A DNA stretch of 64,000 nucleotides from the NCBI RefSeq assembly GCF_028290495.1, contig NZ_JAQGJT010000017.1, positions 1 to 64,000 of the forward strand. Direction: 5' to 3'. Positions 18,114 to 25,817 of this stretch are shown here, one piece after another; within the stretch, counting starts at the first letter, position 1; every line of letters starts with the position of its first letter. Source of the stretch: Tardiphaga sp. Its GTDB lineage: Bacteria; Pseudomonadota; Alphaproteobacteria; Rhizobiales; Xanthobacteraceae. The translations under genes and the position numbers were made by a program. The notes under the pieces are model-generated. The model ran no database searches and was not told the DNA's origin. It saw nothing but the letters and a program-made list of their open reading frames with translations.

Positions 18114-18745
18114 ACACCATTCACCTCTACGGCAAGCTCCGGAAGCAGTTCGGCCCGTCCTTCAACTTTGAAGTATCGACCGCTGCTGAAGCGCTACGCG
18201 CGCTTAACTGCGCGTTCCCCGGCGAATTCGTCGCAGCGCTGCGCACCGGCAACTACAAGCTTGTACGCGGCGCCAAGGCCACCGGCATGGTGCTGGATTT
18301 AGACCGAGTGAACGACTTCAACCTTGGTCGTGCTGATCTGCACCTGATCCCGGCCGCCGCTGGCGCGGCCAACGGCAAGGGTATCGCCAAGACCATCATC
18401 GGCACCGCCCTTATCGGCGGCGCTATCTTCATGTCGGGCGGCACACTCGCCGCGCCGCTTTCGATGTTGGGCGCCCCGACCGCGATCGGCATGAGCTACG
18501 GCAACATCGCCGTTATCGGCCTGGGCATCGCATTGTCCGGTGTTTCGTCGCTGCTCGCCGCTCCGGCCGGCGCTACGGAAGCCGCTGCCGCGTCGGAATC
18601 CTTCGCCATCAACGGCCCCAGCAACATCGCGCAGCAAGGCGCTCCGCTCGCGCTGATCTACGGCGAAGTCATCACCGGCTCCACCTGCATCTCCTTTGAC
18701 GCCGACGTAGAAGACATCGGCGCATATCAGGATGCAGCGGCATGA
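18110..18745 (+). CDS. tail assembly protein (lambda gpI-like)
   Basis: This 211-aa protein starts at GTG 18110 inside the portal stop. Its N-terminal ~90 residues have the ubiquitin-like look of lambda tail assembly protein I (H-L-Y-G-K-L-R-K-Q-F-G). Two hydrophobic Gly/Ala-rich segments follow (about 88-150), and the C-terminus has F-A-I-N-G-P-S-N-I-A-Q-Q-G and L-I-Y-G-E-V-I-T-G-S, typical of gpI-type proteins. In lambda, gpI acts with gpK and gpJ to build the tail tip, yet neither partner is found here and the gene sits directly after the portal. Confidence 0.8.
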   Translation: MNTIHLYGKLRKQFGPSFNFEVSTAAEALRALNCAFPGEFVAALRTGNYKLVRGAKATGMVLDLDRVNDFNLGRADLHLIPAAAGAANGKGIAKTIIGTALIGGAIFMSGGTLAAPLSMLGAPTAIGMSYGNIAVIGLGIALSGVSSLLAAPAGATEAAAASESFAINGPSNIAQQGAPLALIYGEVITGSTCISFDADVEDIGAYQDAAA

Positions 18746-19071
18746 CCGATACGTCACACACCGCATACTTCGGTGATGCCGAATACACCTTCAAGTTCAC
18801 GCCGGAATTGCTTTTAGAACTGGAGCGCAGGACCGGCGCCGGCTTCGGACAGCTTTGCACTCGCGTCTTCGCCAACGCCTTCACGCATACCGATCTTTTA
18901 GAGACCATTCGCCTGTCGCTCGTGGGCTCTGGCGTTGCGCCAAAACGGGCTGACGAAATGATTGCGACTTACGCGATCAACCGGCCAATCATCGAAATTC
19001 AGCCGCTCGCCACCGCCATTCTTGAAGCGCGTTGGCTCGGCAAACCTAAGCATGAGGCCGCGCGTGGATAA
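18742..19071 (+). CDS. tail assembly chaperone-like protein (GTA TAC family), copy 1
   Basis: A small helical protein (109 aa) of the gene-transfer-agent tail assembly chaperone type. The core reads L-L-L-E-L-E-R-R-T-G-A-G, then a helix with L-E-T-I-R-L-S-L-V-G-S-G-V-A, A-D-E-M-I-A-T-Y and a final I-L-E-A-R-W-L-G. The middle resembles the protein at 25467-25817 (L-V-G-S-G, then a short helix and R-P-I/V-L/I-E), so the element holds two copies. Overlaps both neighbours. Confidence 0.7.
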   Translation: MTDTSHTAYFGDAEYTFKFTPELLLELERRTGAGFGQLCTRVFANAFTHTDLLETIRLSLVGSGVAPKRADEMIATYAINRPIIEIQPLATAILEARWLGKPKHEAARG

Positions 19072-19573
19072 ACTTGAACTCAAGGCTTCACTGAGCGTCA
19101 CCGACGACGGCCAGATTGCCGGCATCGCATGGCCTTTCGGATCACCCGATAAGGTTGGTGATCTCATTACCATGGGTGCGTTCGGCGTCATCTTGGCGGA
19201 CTTGCCTATTCTGTATCAGCATAATCCTGCTGATCTCGTCGGCACTTGGACCGAGGCGGCGGAAACTGACGCAGGGCTGGTTGTAAAGGGCCAGCTCCAT
19301 CTGGATCACGCGCGCGCCCGTTCCGTGCGAGCCATGCTGCGCAGCGGACTCGTCAGCGGCTTGTCGATCGGCTTCCGGACGAAGTCGGCCACCAAGCAGG
19401 GCCGCAACAGGATTATCACCGCACTCGATCTCGCCGAGATCTCTCTAGTCCACGAACCCAGCCATCCCCGCGCTCGCATCCTGAGCGCCAAATCCGACAT
19501 CACGGCAGCCGCCGTTATCGCCGACATCATTAATCGCGCCACGGCAGCGCTTCGAAAGGACTACCTCAAGTGA
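19064..19573 (+). CDS. HK97-family prohead protease
   Basis: This serine protease cleaves the capsid delta domain during head maturation. The 169 aa show the family motifs: K-A-S-L-S-V near the start, L-Y-Q-H-N-P with the catalytic His, and S-G-L-S-I-G-F-R with the catalytic Ser. I chose GTG 19064 because GAGG lies 6 bases upstream; ATG 19052 in the same frame would add four residues. It overlaps the previous gene and the capsid gene (GTG 19570), as expected for a protease-capsid pair. Confidence 0.92.
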   Translation: MDKLELKASLSVTDDGQIAGIAWPFGSPDKVGDLITMGAFGVILADLPILYQHNPADLVGTWTEAAETDAGLVVKGQLHLDHARARSVRAMLRSGLVSGLSIGFRTKSATKQGRNRIITALDLAEISLVHEPSHPRARILSAKSDITAAAVIADIINRATAALRKDYLK

Positions 19574-20733
19574 ATAACCTCGCTCTCGCTATGGAATTTA
19601 AAGACGACGACGCGGACCCGGTAGCCGCCGTGACTGCAGCGCTCGCCGGCTTCAAGACCGAACTCGACGGCCGTCTGTCGGCTATGGAAACCAAGGCTTT
19701 CGATCCCGCTGCGTTCGCGAAACTGGTCAGTCGCATCGATGGCGTCGAAGCCAAGGCGAACCGTCCGGGCGTGACCGGCGACAACGAGAATAACAGCCTG
19801 CTCGAAACCAAGGCGTTCGTCTCGTTCGCCCGCCGCGGCATCGAGCGCATGGGCGCCGATGAAGTTAAGTCGCTCACGGTCGCGACTGATGCAGCCGGCG
19901 GCTACCTTGCGCCCCAGCAGTTCGGCGCTGAGCTGATCAAGCTGCTTCGCCAGTATTCGCCCATTCGCCAGTATGCCCGCGTCATCACCATCGGCGCATC
20001 GGAGATCACCTATCCCCGGCGCACGGGCAGCACGTCTGCATCGTGGGTTGGCGAAACGGAAGATCGCACCGCGAGCGAACCGTCCTTCGAACAGCTCACC
20101 ATCGCGCCGTTCGAACTGGCAACCTTCACGGATGTCTCGACCCAGCTTCTGGAAGATAACGCCTACAACCTCGAAGGCGAGCTTTCTGCTGACTTTGCCG
20201 AAAGCTTCGGCATCAAGGAAGGCATGGCTTTCGTGAAGGGTACCGGAACGGGCCAGCCCAAGGGCATCATGACGGCTACCGGCATCTTGGAAATCACCAC
20301 CGGCTCGGCTACGGCGTTCCCCACGTCGAACCCCGCTGACGTGATTATCGGCATGTTCCACAAGCTGCCGAACGTCCATGCGCAGAACGGCGTCTGGATG
20401 ATGAACCGCAACACGCTGGCGGAAATCCGCAAGTGGAAGGACAGCACTGGTCGGTATCTGATCATCGATCCGATCAGCATGGGCGCACCGCTGACCCTGC
20501 TGGGTCGTCCGATCGCTGAGATGATCGACATGGACGACATCGGCGCCGGAAAATATCCGCTGCTGTTCGGTGACATGCAGGGCTACCGCATTGTGGACCG
20601 CATCGGCCTGTCCATTCTGCGGGATCCCTATTCGCTCGCGACCAAGGGCCAGGTTCGTATTCATGCGCGCAAGCGGGTTGGCGCTGGCCTGACCCATCCT
20701 GACCGCTTCGTGAAGCTCAAGGTCGCGGCTTAA
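19570..20733 (+). CDS. major capsid protein (HK97 fold)
   Basis: This is the shell protein. In 387 aa, the first ~95 residues are charged and helical with repeated E-T/A-K-A-F words, like a delta scaffolding domain removed by the adjacent protease. The mature part then begins near A-T-D-A-A-G-G-Y-L-A-P, a classic HK97 capsid sequence, and W-V-G-E-T and G-T-G-T-G-Q-P-K-G-I follow. The start is GTG 19570, overlapping the protease stop. Confidence 0.95.
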   Translation: MNNLALAMEFKDDDADPVAAVTAALAGFKTELDGRLSAMETKAFDPAAFAKLVSRIDGVEAKANRPGVTGDNENNSLLETKAFVSFARRGIERMGADEVKSLTVATDAAGGYLAPQQFGAELIKLLRQYSPIRQYARVITIGASEITYPRRTGSTSASWVGETEDRTASEPSFEQLTIAPFELATFTDVSTQLLEDNAYNLEGELSADFAESFGIKEGMAFVKGTGTGQPKGIMTATGILEITTGSATAFPTSNPADVIIGMFHKLPNVHAQNGVWMMNRNTLAEIRKWKDSTGRYLIIDPISMGAPLTLLGRPIAEMIDMDDIGAGKYPLLFGDMQGYRIVDRIGLSILRDPYSLATKGQVRIHARKRVGAGLTHPDRFVKLKVAA

Positions 20734-20738
20734 CGAAC

Positions 20739-21341
20739 ATGCAGCTCGCATCGAACGACGTTGAAATTAAAGTAGGTCGGGAAACCCTCTACCTGCGTCC
20801 GACGCTGCGGGCTGCTTTTCGCCTAGAGCAGAAATACGATGGCTTTGAGAAGTTAATCCGAGCCATCTATACCGGCCATCTTGCGGCTTACGGCGATGTC
20901 ATTCGAGAAGGAACCGGCCAGCGCTCAGCATTGACCGACTATCTCGACAATGCCGGCGACACACCTCTGGTCGTCAGCCTCGATCTTTTAGTCGGGCCAA
21001 TGTGCGATTTCATCGTCAGCCTGACGGGCGATGCTGAGGCCGCTGTAGAGGCCAGCAAGGGCTCACCGATCTCATTCAAGGAATATCACACCAAACTCTA
21101 CAGGCTGGCTACGGGCTGGTTAGGTTGGCCTCCTGCTGCGGCGTGGGAAGCGACCCCGGCGGAAATCCTAGAAGCCTATCAAGGCCGCACCGAAATGCTC
21201 GCTTCGATCTTCGGCGGCAAGAAAGAAGGCGACGAAAACACGCTCGACGCGACCAAGGGTGAAGTTAGTGGCGCTATCCGTGCCGAACTCAATGCGCTCG
21301 GCAATCTGACCAAAACCACGATGGCTGAGGTGCGCGGCTGA
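20739..21341 (+). CDS. phage protein, possible tail assembly chaperone
   Basis: 200-aa soluble protein, tightly packed between the capsid and HNH genes. The N-terminus (L-Y-L-R-P-T-L-R-A-A-F-R-L-E-Q-K-Y) resembles the opening strand-helix of tail assembly chaperones. The W-L-G-W-P-P-A-A-A-W-E-A-T-P-A-E-I-L segment recalls the T-P-x-E-L helix of TAC proteins, and the C-terminus is acidic and helical. I infer a chaperone-like protein but see no decisive motif. A slippery-site frameshift as in lambda G/GT was not found. Confidence 0.5.
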   Translation: MQLASNDVEIKVGRETLYLRPTLRAAFRLEQKYDGFEKLIRAIYTGHLAAYGDVIREGTGQRSALTDYLDNAGDTPLVVSLDLLVGPMCDFIVSLTGDAEAAVEASKGSPISFKEYHTKLYRLATGWLGWPPAAAWEATPAEILEAYQGRTEMLASIFGGKKEGDENTLDATKGEVSGAIRAELNALGNLTKTTMAEVRG

Positions 21342-21703
21342 TGCCAATCAAAGCACCTCGCATCTGTAGCTGTGGCAGCCGCATCGCCGGCAACGCCGTG
21401 TGCATCTGTCGCCAGCGCGCCAAGGCGGAAGCCGATAAGCGCCGGCCATCGGCAAGCGCACGCGGCTATGACGGCAAATGGCAGCGCGAAAGCAAAGCCT
21501 ACCTCGCACGACCTGAGAATGCCCATTGCGCGTGTGGTTGCGGCCGACGTGCTGACACGGTGGACCATATCATCCCGCACAAAGGTGACATGAAGCTTTT
21601 CTGGAATCGCAAGAACTGGGCTCCGCTCGCCGCCTCGCCTTGTCACAACAGCCGCAAGCAATCGCTCGAACGCCGTAGTCTCAACAATCTGGAATCTCAA
21701 TGA
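21341..21703 (+). CDS. HNH endonuclease
   Basis: A 120-aa protein with an N-terminal Cys cluster (C-S-C-G-S...C-I-C) and an HNH core: C-A-C-G-C-G-R-R-A-D-T-V-D-H-I-I-P-H-K-G-D and, further on, S-P-C-H-N-S-R-K-Q. HNH proteins of this size often lie in HK97-type packaging modules and stimulate terminase cutting. Here it is separated from the terminase genes by five genes. Overlaps both neighbours. Confidence 0.9.
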   Translation: MPIKAPRICSCGSRIAGNAVCICRQRAKAEADKRRPSASARGYDGKWQRESKAYLARPENAHCACGCGRRADTVDHIIPHKGDMKLFWNRKNWAPLAASPCHNSRKQSLERRSLNNLESQ

Positions 21704-22080
21704 CTCATCACCGTATAATCAAATTCAAAGGTCACGCTGACACTATGTCCGGCTGGGCCCGGAGGCAGGGTATGGACGTCCATACACTGCAGAACCGCTT
21801 TCGTTCAGGCTGGACGGTTGAGCGTGCTCTGACAGTTCCGGTTCGCTCACGCGCCACCCGCCGTACAACTGCGCCATCGGCATCTTTGTCGGCGGGTACG
21901 ATCGTCAAGAACATGATGCGTGCCGACCTCGCTCAGCAGCGTGAACTGACTCGAATGCTCCGTCAGTTCAGCCGTGACTTCGCAATGATCATGGAACGGT
22001 CAATGCACCGGGGGGTGGTCGACGACTTAGCCGAAAAGCCTTCTGACCGGTCACTCTCCGTCGCGCAAGATCTGACCTAA
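21700..22080 (+). CDS. small basic phage protein of unknown function
   Basis: 126 aa, start overlapping the HNH stop. The first ~45 residues (M-S-G-W-A-R-R-Q-G-M-D, L-Q-N-R-F-R-S-G-W-T-V-E-R-A-L-T) look like a compact helix-turn-helix word often attached to phage HNH or homing proteins. The remainder is Arg/Ser/Ala-rich with one amphipathic helix (residues ~75-105). DNA binding is inferred; nothing more can be said. Confidence 0.6.
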   Translation: MTHHRIIKFKGHADTMSGWARRQGMDVHTLQNRFRSGWTVERALTVPVRSRATRRTTAPSASLSAGTIVKNMMRADLAQQRELTRMLRQFSRDFAMIMERSMHRGVVDDLAEKPSDRSLSVAQDLT

Positions 22081-22096
22081 TTGGAATTTTTCTGAA

Positions 22097-22381
22097 ATGA
22101 CGATCTCGCTCGCCAACTTGAAGGCGCACCTGAATATCACCACGGATGACGACGACGACCTGTTGCAGGACAAGATCGACGCGGCCAGTCAGTGGATTGC
22201 GAAATACACAGGCGTTCCGGTCGATGCGCCGGATACTCCAGCCCCGTTTGACGAGGCGACGCGTCAGCTTGCGGCTCATTTGTATGAGAACCGCGAGGCC
22301 ACGATGGTCGGCGTCACCGCGCAGTTGCTGCCGCTAGGCCTCTTGGACCTACTCAATCCATACCGGGAATGGGCATTTTGA
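22097..22381 (+). CDS. head-tail connector protein (HK97 gp6-like)
   Basis: A 94-aa all-helical adaptor that docks under the portal. The pattern L-K-A-H-L-N-I-T-T-D-D-D-D-D-L-L, then A-A-S-Q-W-I-A-K-Y-T-G and a final L-L-N-P-Y-R-E-W-F-like end (L-L-N-P-Y-R-E-W-A-F), is the signature of gp6-type connectors. First of three head-completion genes in a row. Confidence 0.88.
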   Translation: MTISLANLKAHLNITTDDDDDLLQDKIDAASQWIAKYTGVPVDAPDTPAPFDEATRQLAAHLYENREATMVGVTAQLLPLGLLDLLNPYREWAF

Positions 22382-22785
22382 TGGCGATTGAGCCCTCTTT
22401 AGCCCTTCAAGCTGCTGTTGGCGCACGTCTCGCGGCGTCCCCTGCCGTGACTGCGCTTGTTCCGGCTGCAGGCATCTTCGATCGTAGCGGCCGCCCTGAG
22501 TTGGAGCGCTGCATCATCATCGGTGAAGGGCAGTCGGTCTATGACGACTACCACGGCACCGCATACGCCACGTTGCACGTGTGGGTGAAAGAAGCCGGCC
22601 TCGCTACCTCGAAGGAGATCGCTGGCGCTTGCCGTGATGCCCTGAAGGACCGCCCGTGGTCACTCGCTGGTTACGTGACCCATGATCTGCGGGTGACGAA
22701 CTCTCACTTCATGCGTGACAGCCAGGGCGAATACTCTCACGGCGTCGTCACCGTCCGCGCCATTGTGCAGGAACGGGCATCGTGA
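22381..22785 (+). CDS. tail completion/terminator protein (DUF3168, gp U-like)
   Basis: This 134-aa protein matches the DUF3168 family, which caps the head-proximal end of siphophage tails. Evidence is the N-terminal S-L-A-L-Q-A-A-V-G-A-R-L, G-E-G-Q-S-V-Y-D-D-Y, and the H-V-W-V-K-E-A-G strand followed by a helix. ATG 22381 abuts the connector stop; an in-frame upstream ATG at 22369 is less likely because it lies within the connector gene. Confidence 0.82.
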   Translation: MAIEPSLALQAAVGARLAASPAVTALVPAAGIFDRSGRPELERCIIIGEGQSVYDDYHGTAYATLHVWVKEAGLATSKEIAGACRDALKDRPWSLAGYVTHDLRVTNSHFMRDSQGEYSHGVVTVRAIVQERAS

Positions 22786-23099
22786 GGGCCGGCGACCTGA
22801 CCGAGACCATCACGCTGGAACGATGCACCACGTCAATGGACGCGAACCGTGCGCCTGTCGAGACATGGGCGTCGTTGGTGACCGTGCGCGCCGGTGTCGT
22901 CACGGCTTCAACTGAAGAATTCATCCGCGGTCGCGGCGCGACTTCCGAGACCTCAATCGTGTTCCGTATCCGGTATGTGGACGACCTGACCCTTGCCGAT
23001 CGGGTGATTTACTACGGCGACGCCTACAACATTAAGGACATGCGCGAGCTAGGCCGCGCGCGTGGCCTCGATATCCGCGTCGAACGGGCGGGCGCATGA
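22782..23099 (+). CDS. phage head closure protein (head-tail adaptor)
   Basis: 105-aa beta-rich protein starting at GTG 22782. It opens R-A-G-D-L-T-E-T-I-T-L-E-R, the typical first strand of head-closure proteins of the SPP1 gp16/HK97 gp7 type. A W-A-S-L-V-T-V-R-A strand and I-V-F-R-I-R-Y follow. Normal length; overlaps both neighbours by 4 bp. Confidence 0.85.
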   Translation: MRAGDLTETITLERCTTSMDANRAPVETWASLVTVRAGVVTASTEEFIRGRGATSETSIVFRIRYVDDLTLADRVIYYGDAYNIKDMRELGRARGLDIRVERAGA

Positions 23100-23500
23100 G
23101 GGGCGTGAAGCCTGCAATCGTTGTTGCGGGAACCATTTACCAGACGCCTGCGGCTCCGGCTTGGCTGTCCCGGCTTGGCAAAACCGAGTGGAAGAAGGTG
23201 GCCGCGATTCTGGTTGAACGCCGGCACCTGACCGACGCTGATCTTGGCACGCTCGCGGCGTATGCCGACGCTGTTGGTCAGCTCGCGGAATCGACCCGGA
23301 TAGTGAACCGGGAGGGCATGGTCATCGAGACCAAGGCCGGCCTGCGGAAGCATCCTGCAATCTCCATCCAGATGAATGCCCGGAACCAGATTCGCCAGCT
23401 TGCCGCTGAGCTCGGTTTGACCCCGGTTTCACGGTCCCGCCCATCGATCCGTGATGACGGAGGCGATGATGGCGACGACCTATCCCCATTGGCTCTATGA
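23096..23500 (+). CDS. terminase small subunit (P27 family)
   Basis: Recognises the packaging site and delivers DNA to the large terminase. In 134 aa it has the P27 features P-A-W-L-S-R-L-G-K-T-E-W-K-K-V, L-T-D-A-D-L-G-T-L-A-A-Y-A-D-A, H-P-A-I-S-I and the terminal E-L-G-L-T-P-V-S-R-S-R. In most HK97-like phages it is the first gene of the block, before portal; here it comes after the head-completion genes. Confidence 0.88.
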   Translation: MRGVKPAIVVAGTIYQTPAAPAWLSRLGKTEWKKVAAILVERRHLTDADLGTLAAYADAVGQLAESTRIVNREGMVIETKAGLRKHPAISIQMNARNQIRQLAAELGLTPVSRSRPSIRDDGGDDGDDLSPLAL

Positions 23501-25076
23501 TGGTTCGGCCATCGATGATCCGCTGGGCTTTGGCGAGCGTGCTGTCGAGTTCTTCCGCCGTCTCAAACACCCCAAAAGCCGCCTGCCGAAAAAGGCGTTC
23601 CAGCTCGATCCGTGGCAGGAACGCATTGTTCGGCGCATCTATGGCCCGCGTAAAGGCGATGGCTCCCGCATCGTCAGCACTGTCGTCATGCTGTTGCCTC
23701 GCGGCAATCGCAAGACTTCGTTCGCCGCTGCGCTCGCACTTCTCCATACCATCGGACCTGAGAAAGTGGTGAACGGCGAAGCCATCTTCGCGGCAAGCGA
23801 TAGGCAGCAAGCCGGCATCGGGTTCAAGGAAGCGCTTGGCATTGTGCAGGCGGAACCCAAAGTTCTGTCGAAGCTCAAGGTCTATGATGCCCATAACTCA
23901 GCCAAGAAAATCGTGTATCCGCGCGGTGCGACGCTTGAAGTTATTGCTTCGGAGGCTGGTGGTCAGCACGGTCGCACGCCCGCGTTCGTCCTGGCTGATG
24001 AGTTGCACGTTTGGCCGAACAAATATCTATGGGAAGCTCTGACTACCGGCCTCGATAAGCTGGATGACCCGCTTTTGATCGTTGCCACGACTGCCGGTCG
24101 CGGTCAGGAGAACATTGCATGGGAGATTGTCGAGAACGCCCGCAAGGTGGCGCGCGGCGAAATCGATGACCCTTCCATCTTGCCGGTGCTGTTCGAAGCG
24201 GATCCTAATTGCGATTACGCGGACGAAGATGTCTGGCGTAGCGTGAACCCCGGCAGCTCGCACGGTTACCCCAGCATTGAGGGTTTCCGGCGTCACGTTC
24301 GCCGCGCGAAGAACAGCCCCAGCGAACGGGACAGCCTTCGCCAGTTGAAGCTCAATATTTGGCTGGAAAACAGCACAAGCCCGTTTGTTGATATGGCGAT
24401 TTATGACGAAGGTAGCGCGCCCATCGACCTTGAAGCGTTGCGCGGCCAGCCTTGCTGGATTGGCGTTGACGTTTCGAAAACGACCGATCTGACGGCCGTC
24501 GTCGCCTGTTTCAGGAAAGAGGACGGCTTCGTTGTCCTGCCGCAGTTCTTTTGCCCGGAAGACAATATCCTCGCTCGCTCTGAGCGCGATGGCGTCAACT
24601 ATGTCGAGTGGGGTAAAGAAAAACTGATCACGCCGACGCCGGGCAATGTCGTAGATTATTTACAAGTTGCCGACGCCATCATTGCGTTGTGCGAACGCTA
24701 TGAGGTTCGCGAGATCGGCATTGATGTCACCTATGCGCAGGCGATCATCGCCATCCTGACCGAACGCGGCTTGCCTGTTGTCATTCTGCAGCAAGGGTGG
24801 AAGACGCAGTCACCGGCGCTGAGCGAGCTTGAACGCGCCATCATCGCGCGCCGTTTCCAGCACGGCGGCCACAAGGTGCTGCGCTGGAATTTCTCGAACG
24901 TCGTCATCCATAAAGACTCGAACGAAAATCGAACTATCCACAAAGGCAAGTCGACCGATCGCGTAGATGGAGCATCTGCTACTTGGATGGCGGTCAGTCG
25001 CGCCGCCGCTGGCAACAGCAGCCTGTCGTTCCTCAATGATCCGAGCGTCACGGCGGAAGACATGGTGCTTCCATGA
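23469..25076 (+). CDS. terminase large subunit
   Basis: This ATP-driven packaging motor and nuclease is about 535 aa. The N-terminal ATPase has W-Q-E-R-I-V-R-R-I-Y-G, a Walker A-like L-P-R-G-N-R-K-T (residues ~80-87) and Walker B V-L-A-D-E-L-H. The C-terminal RNase H-like nuclease has G-V-D-V-S-K-T-T-D, I-G-I-D-V-T-Y and a late D-R-V-D-G-A acid cluster. It fits the HK97-type Terminase_1 family. GGAGG at 23459-23463 best serves ATG 23469 (spacing 5); ATG 23466 is next door. It overlaps the small-subunit gene by 32 bp. Confidence 0.94.
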   Translation: MATTYPHWLYDGSAIDDPLGFGERAVEFFRRLKHPKSRLPKKAFQLDPWQERIVRRIYGPRKGDGSRIVSTVVMLLPRGNRKTSFAAALALLHTIGPEKVVNGEAIFAASDRQQAGIGFKEALGIVQAEPKVLSKLKVYDAHNSAKKIVYPRGATLEVIASEAGGQHGRTPAFVLADELHVWPNKYLWEALTTGLDKLDDPLLIVATTAGRGQENIAWEIVENARKVARGEIDDPSILPVLFEADPNCDYADEDVWRSVNPGSSHGYPSIEGFRRHVRRAKNSPSERDSLRQLKLNIWLENSTSPFVDMAIYDEGSAPIDLEALRGQPCWIGVDVSKTTDLTAVVACFRKEDGFVVLPQFFCPEDNILARSERDGVNYVEWGKEKLITPTPGNVVDYLQVADAIIALCERYEVREIGIDVTYAQAIIAILTERGLPVVILQQGWKTQSPALSELERAIIARRFQHGGHKVLRWNFSNVVIHKDSNENRTIHKGKSTDRVDGASATWMAVSRAAAGNSSLSFLNDPSVTAEDMVLP

Positions 25077-25474
25077 CCGCAGACGAACTTCAGACCTATC
25101 TCGAAAATCTCCCGGACAAGGTGCTGAATGATGTTGCCGACGTGCTTCAGCAGCAGGCGAAGCATCTGTCGGATGCTCAGCGTGCCGCTTTACAGGGTCA
25201 ACAGAGCGCGCCGGCCGAAACCGGCAACCTCGAAGGAAGCTGTCGCGTCGAAACCGGCGAAGATCCCCTAGACGTGCACGTCGTCGCGGGTGGCGATCTG
25301 ACCGAGACTGAGGTTCGGACCGGCAGCGGCGAACCTTACGATTACGCGCTGGGCTTCGAATTCGGGAACAGCCGGCAAGCTGCGCGACCCTTTTTCTTTT
25401 CGACTTATAGGGCGATGAAACCCGACATTGATACCGCAATCTCAGAAGCTATACAGAAAGCACTTGATGACTGA
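25073..25474 (+). CDS. HK97 gp10-like neck/tail completion protein
   Basis: 133 aa beginning M-T-A-D-E-L-Q-T-Y-L-E-N-L-P-D-K with a helix of chain-length typical for HK97 gp10. The diagnostic end-of-family motif is G-F-E-F-G-N-S-R-Q-A-A-R-P-F-F-F. It normally sits next to head closure and DUF3168 genes, but here follows terminase. Overlaps terminase by 4 bp and the next gene by 8 bp. Confidence 0.82.
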   Translation: MTADELQTYLENLPDKVLNDVADVLQQQAKHLSDAQRAALQGQQSAPAETGNLEGSCRVETGEDPLDVHVVAGGDLTETEVRTGSGEPYDYALGFEFGNSRQAARPFFFSTYRAMKPDIDTAISEAIQKALDD

Positions 25475-25817
25475 CAACATGAATACGCCTAAGCTTATTT
25501 GGGCTGGCGGCGAACACGCCTTCACCCTCAATCATTCTTGGGTGCGCGCTGCGCTCAGCATCCGTGGGCTTCCCGGAGACTATGGAACAACGCCGGCAGC
25601 CTGCTTCAAACGGTTCGAGCAAGGTATCTTCAGCACCGCTGACGTGGAACGCGTCATATTCCTGGGTCTGGTCGGCTCTGGGCTATCGACCAACGAGGCT
25701 GAAGCGCTGGTCGATCAATTTGTTCGCTCGCGGCCCGTGCTGGAGAACAGTGCCACCGCGTTCTCAGTTCTGGCAACTCTGTTCACGGATGCATCGAACC
25801 TTGAGGACGCTGCATAA
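25467..25817 (+). CDS. tail assembly chaperone-like protein (GTA TAC family), copy 2
   Basis: ~116 aa, in the normal place for a tail assembly chaperone, directly before the tape measure gene. It carries the same core as the protein at 18742-19071: F-L-G-L-V-G-S-G-L-S followed by E-A-L-V-D-Q-F-V-R-S-R-P-V-L-E. ATG 25467 overlaps the previous stop, with GAAAG upstream; an ATG at 25479 is the alternative. The N-terminus diverges from copy 1. Confidence 0.7.
   Translation: MTDNMNTPKLIWAGGEHAFTLNHSWVRAALSIRGLPGDYGTTPAACFKRFEQGIFSTADVERVIFLGLVGSGLSTNEAEALVDQFVRSRPVLENSATAFSVLATLFTDASNLEDAA

Noticed and set aside
19561-20751. 396-codon minus-strand frame opposite the capsid gene
   Set aside because: The capsid protein on the plus strand is unmistakable and coupled to its neighbours.
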